Made by a program: the position numbers and the translations under genes. Below are positions 14,580 through 15,464 of a stretch of 15,464 bases of DNA, in pieces. The notes under the pieces were generated by a model, which had not been told where the DNA came from, made no database searches, and saw only the letters and a program-made list of their open reading frames with translations. The DNA is taken from assembly GCA_039916225.1 (NCBI GenBank), contig JBDSLU010000411.1, positions 1 through 15,464 of the forward strand, written 5' to 3'. Every line of letters starts with the position of its first letter. The first letter of the stretch is position 1. Source of the DNA: JBDSLU01 sp039916225. GTDB lineage: Bacteria; Acidobacteriota; Vicinamibacteria; Vicinamibacterales; Vicinamibacteraceae.

Positions 14580-15464
14580 CTACTGGAGGGCGAGCAGGAA
14601 CGGGTGCTCGAGCCGGTCGACGATGTAGCGCAGGAAGCGGATGCCGTCGGCGCCGTCGACGATGCGGTGATCGTAGGACAGCGACAGCGGCAGCATCAGG
14701 CGCGCCACGAACTGCCCGTCCTGCCAGACCGGCTCCATCCGCGACCGCGACATGCCGAGGATCGCCGCTTCGGGCTGGTTGACGATCGGCGTGAACGAGG
14801 TGCCGCCGATGCCACCCAGGTTGGTGATGGTGAAGCAGCCGCCCTGCATCTCGTCGATCGAGAGCTTGCCGTTGCGCGCCTTCTCGGCGAGCTGGCCGAG
14901 CTCCACGGCGAGTTCGAGGACGCCCTTCTTGTCGACGTCGCGGAGGACCGGCACCAGCAGGCCACGATCGGTATCGACGGCGACCCCGATGTGCACGTAC
15001 TGCTTGAGGATCACCGCCTCGCCGGCCATGTCGACCGAGGCGTTGACCTGCGGGAACGCCTTGAGCGCCGCGGCCGCCACCTTCAGCGCCACCGCCGTCA
15101 CCGTCAGCTTGCCCTTGGTCTGCGCCTCGAGGCTCTTGCCGAACTTCTGGCGCAGCGCCTCGAGATCGGTGACATCGGCGTTCTCGTGCTGGGTGACGTG
15201 CGGGACACCCGTCCACGAGGCGACCATGTGCTCGGCCGTCTTGCGGCGGATGGCGCGCATCGGCTGGCGCTCGATCGGTCCCCACTTCGAGAAGTCGGGC
15301 AGCACCGCCGCCGGCAGCGATCCGCCGCCGCTCGGTCGCGACGTGATCATCTGCTTGGCCGAGGCGAGCACGTCGTCGGACGAGATGCGGCCGCCGGGCC
15401 CAGTGCCGCTCACCGCGTGGATGTCGAGCCCGAGCTGCCGCGCGAGGCGGCGGACCGACGGCGC
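14580..15464 (-). CDS. aceF: Dihydrolipoamide acyltransferase E2 (partial, 5' end beyond the window)
   Basis: E2 passes the acyl group from its lipoyl arm to CoA and forms the core of the 2-oxoacid dehydrogenase complex. Only the last 294 codons are in view. They open inside the peripheral subunit-binding domain that holds E3, with APSVRRLARQLG then VSGTGPGGRI. A short linker and the full catalytic domain follow. The catalytic block is SYDHRIVDG, with the active-site His 29 residues from the C-terminus and the Asp four residues on. The lipoyl domain or domains must lie beyond 15464. A GTG at 15413 would give a truncated protein starting inside the binding domain and is not the start. Pyruvate is the likely substrate because lpd follows directly, but the E1 genes are not visible, so another 2-oxoacid complex is possible. 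LipA at 4890 supplies its cofactor. Confidence 0.93.
   Translation of the reverse strand, partial: APSVRRLARQLGLDIHAVSGTGPGGRISSDDVLASAKQMITSRPSGGGSLPAAVLPDFSKWGPIERQPMRAIRRKTAEHMVASWTGVPHVTQHENADVTDLEALRQKFGKSLEAQTKGKLTVTAVALKVAAAALKAFPQVNASVDMAGEAVILKQYVHIGVAVDTDRGLLVPVLRDVDKKGVLELAVELGQLAEKARNGKLSIDEMQGGCFTITNLGGIGGTSFTPIVNQPEAAILGMSRSRMEPVWQDGQFVARLMLPLSLSYDHRIVDGADGIRFLRYIVDRLEHPFLLALQ

Noticed and set aside
15362..15413. GTG at 15413 as the start of the E2 gene
   Set aside because: The 17 codons before it encode the first part of the E3-binding domain in the same frame, so the gene runs on beyond the window edge.

Overview
This is a GC-rich (roughly 70 percent by eye), gene-dense stretch of bacterial chromosome with no tRNA, rRNA, CRISPR array or insertion sequence. 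Its best taxonomic clue is an 830-residue permease with two MacB/FtsX modules and no ATPase beside it. That is the layout of the acidobacterial duplicated orphan permeases (ADOP). Together with the composition and the other gene families, it suggests Acidobacteriota, perhaps Vicinamibacteria. This assignment is an inference.

Layout. On the minus strand at the left edge lie the first 26 codons of an exported protein (1-79) and, just upstream and overlapping by one base, an exported M14 carboxypeptidase-like protein (79-2166) that lacks the zinc ligands and catalytic Glu of the fold. Divergent from it, across only 21 bp, is a membrane-anchored PQQ-type beta-propeller (2188-3702). It is followed on the plus strand by a DUF697-like membrane protein (3722-4768), lipoyl synthase lipA (4890-5804), a family 5 uracil-DNA glycosylase overlapping lipA by 4 bp (5801-6478), and a trypsin-like protease with an unassigned C-terminal domain (6564-7712). 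The rest is on the minus strand and converges on the protease. In transcription order it holds the pyruvate/2-oxoacid dehydrogenase E2 gene (aceF type, 5' end beyond the window), lpd for E3, the ADOP permease, a two-domain DsbA-like thioredoxin protein, and a sialate O-acetylesterase-type GDSL/SGNH hydrolase.

How the genes fit together. E2 and E3 are adjacent parts of one 2-oxoacid dehydrogenase complex. LipA, on the other strand 7 kb away, makes the lipoyl cofactor that E2 carries, so the window contains both the user and the maker of lipoate. LipA and the glycosylase are both Fe-S enzymes and look translationally coupled. Most other products are exported: M14-like protein, propeller, protease, thioredoxin protein and esterase.

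No obviously new multi-gene defence or mobile system is visible. The most unusual points are the apparent M14 pseudoenzyme next to a second exported gene, the thioredoxin protein whose first domain keeps a CxxC but has lost the cis-proline, and a recurring -10-like hexamer 6-9 bases before several start codons (14 for lipA) in genes without a Shine-Dalgarno sequence, which suggests leaderless transcripts.
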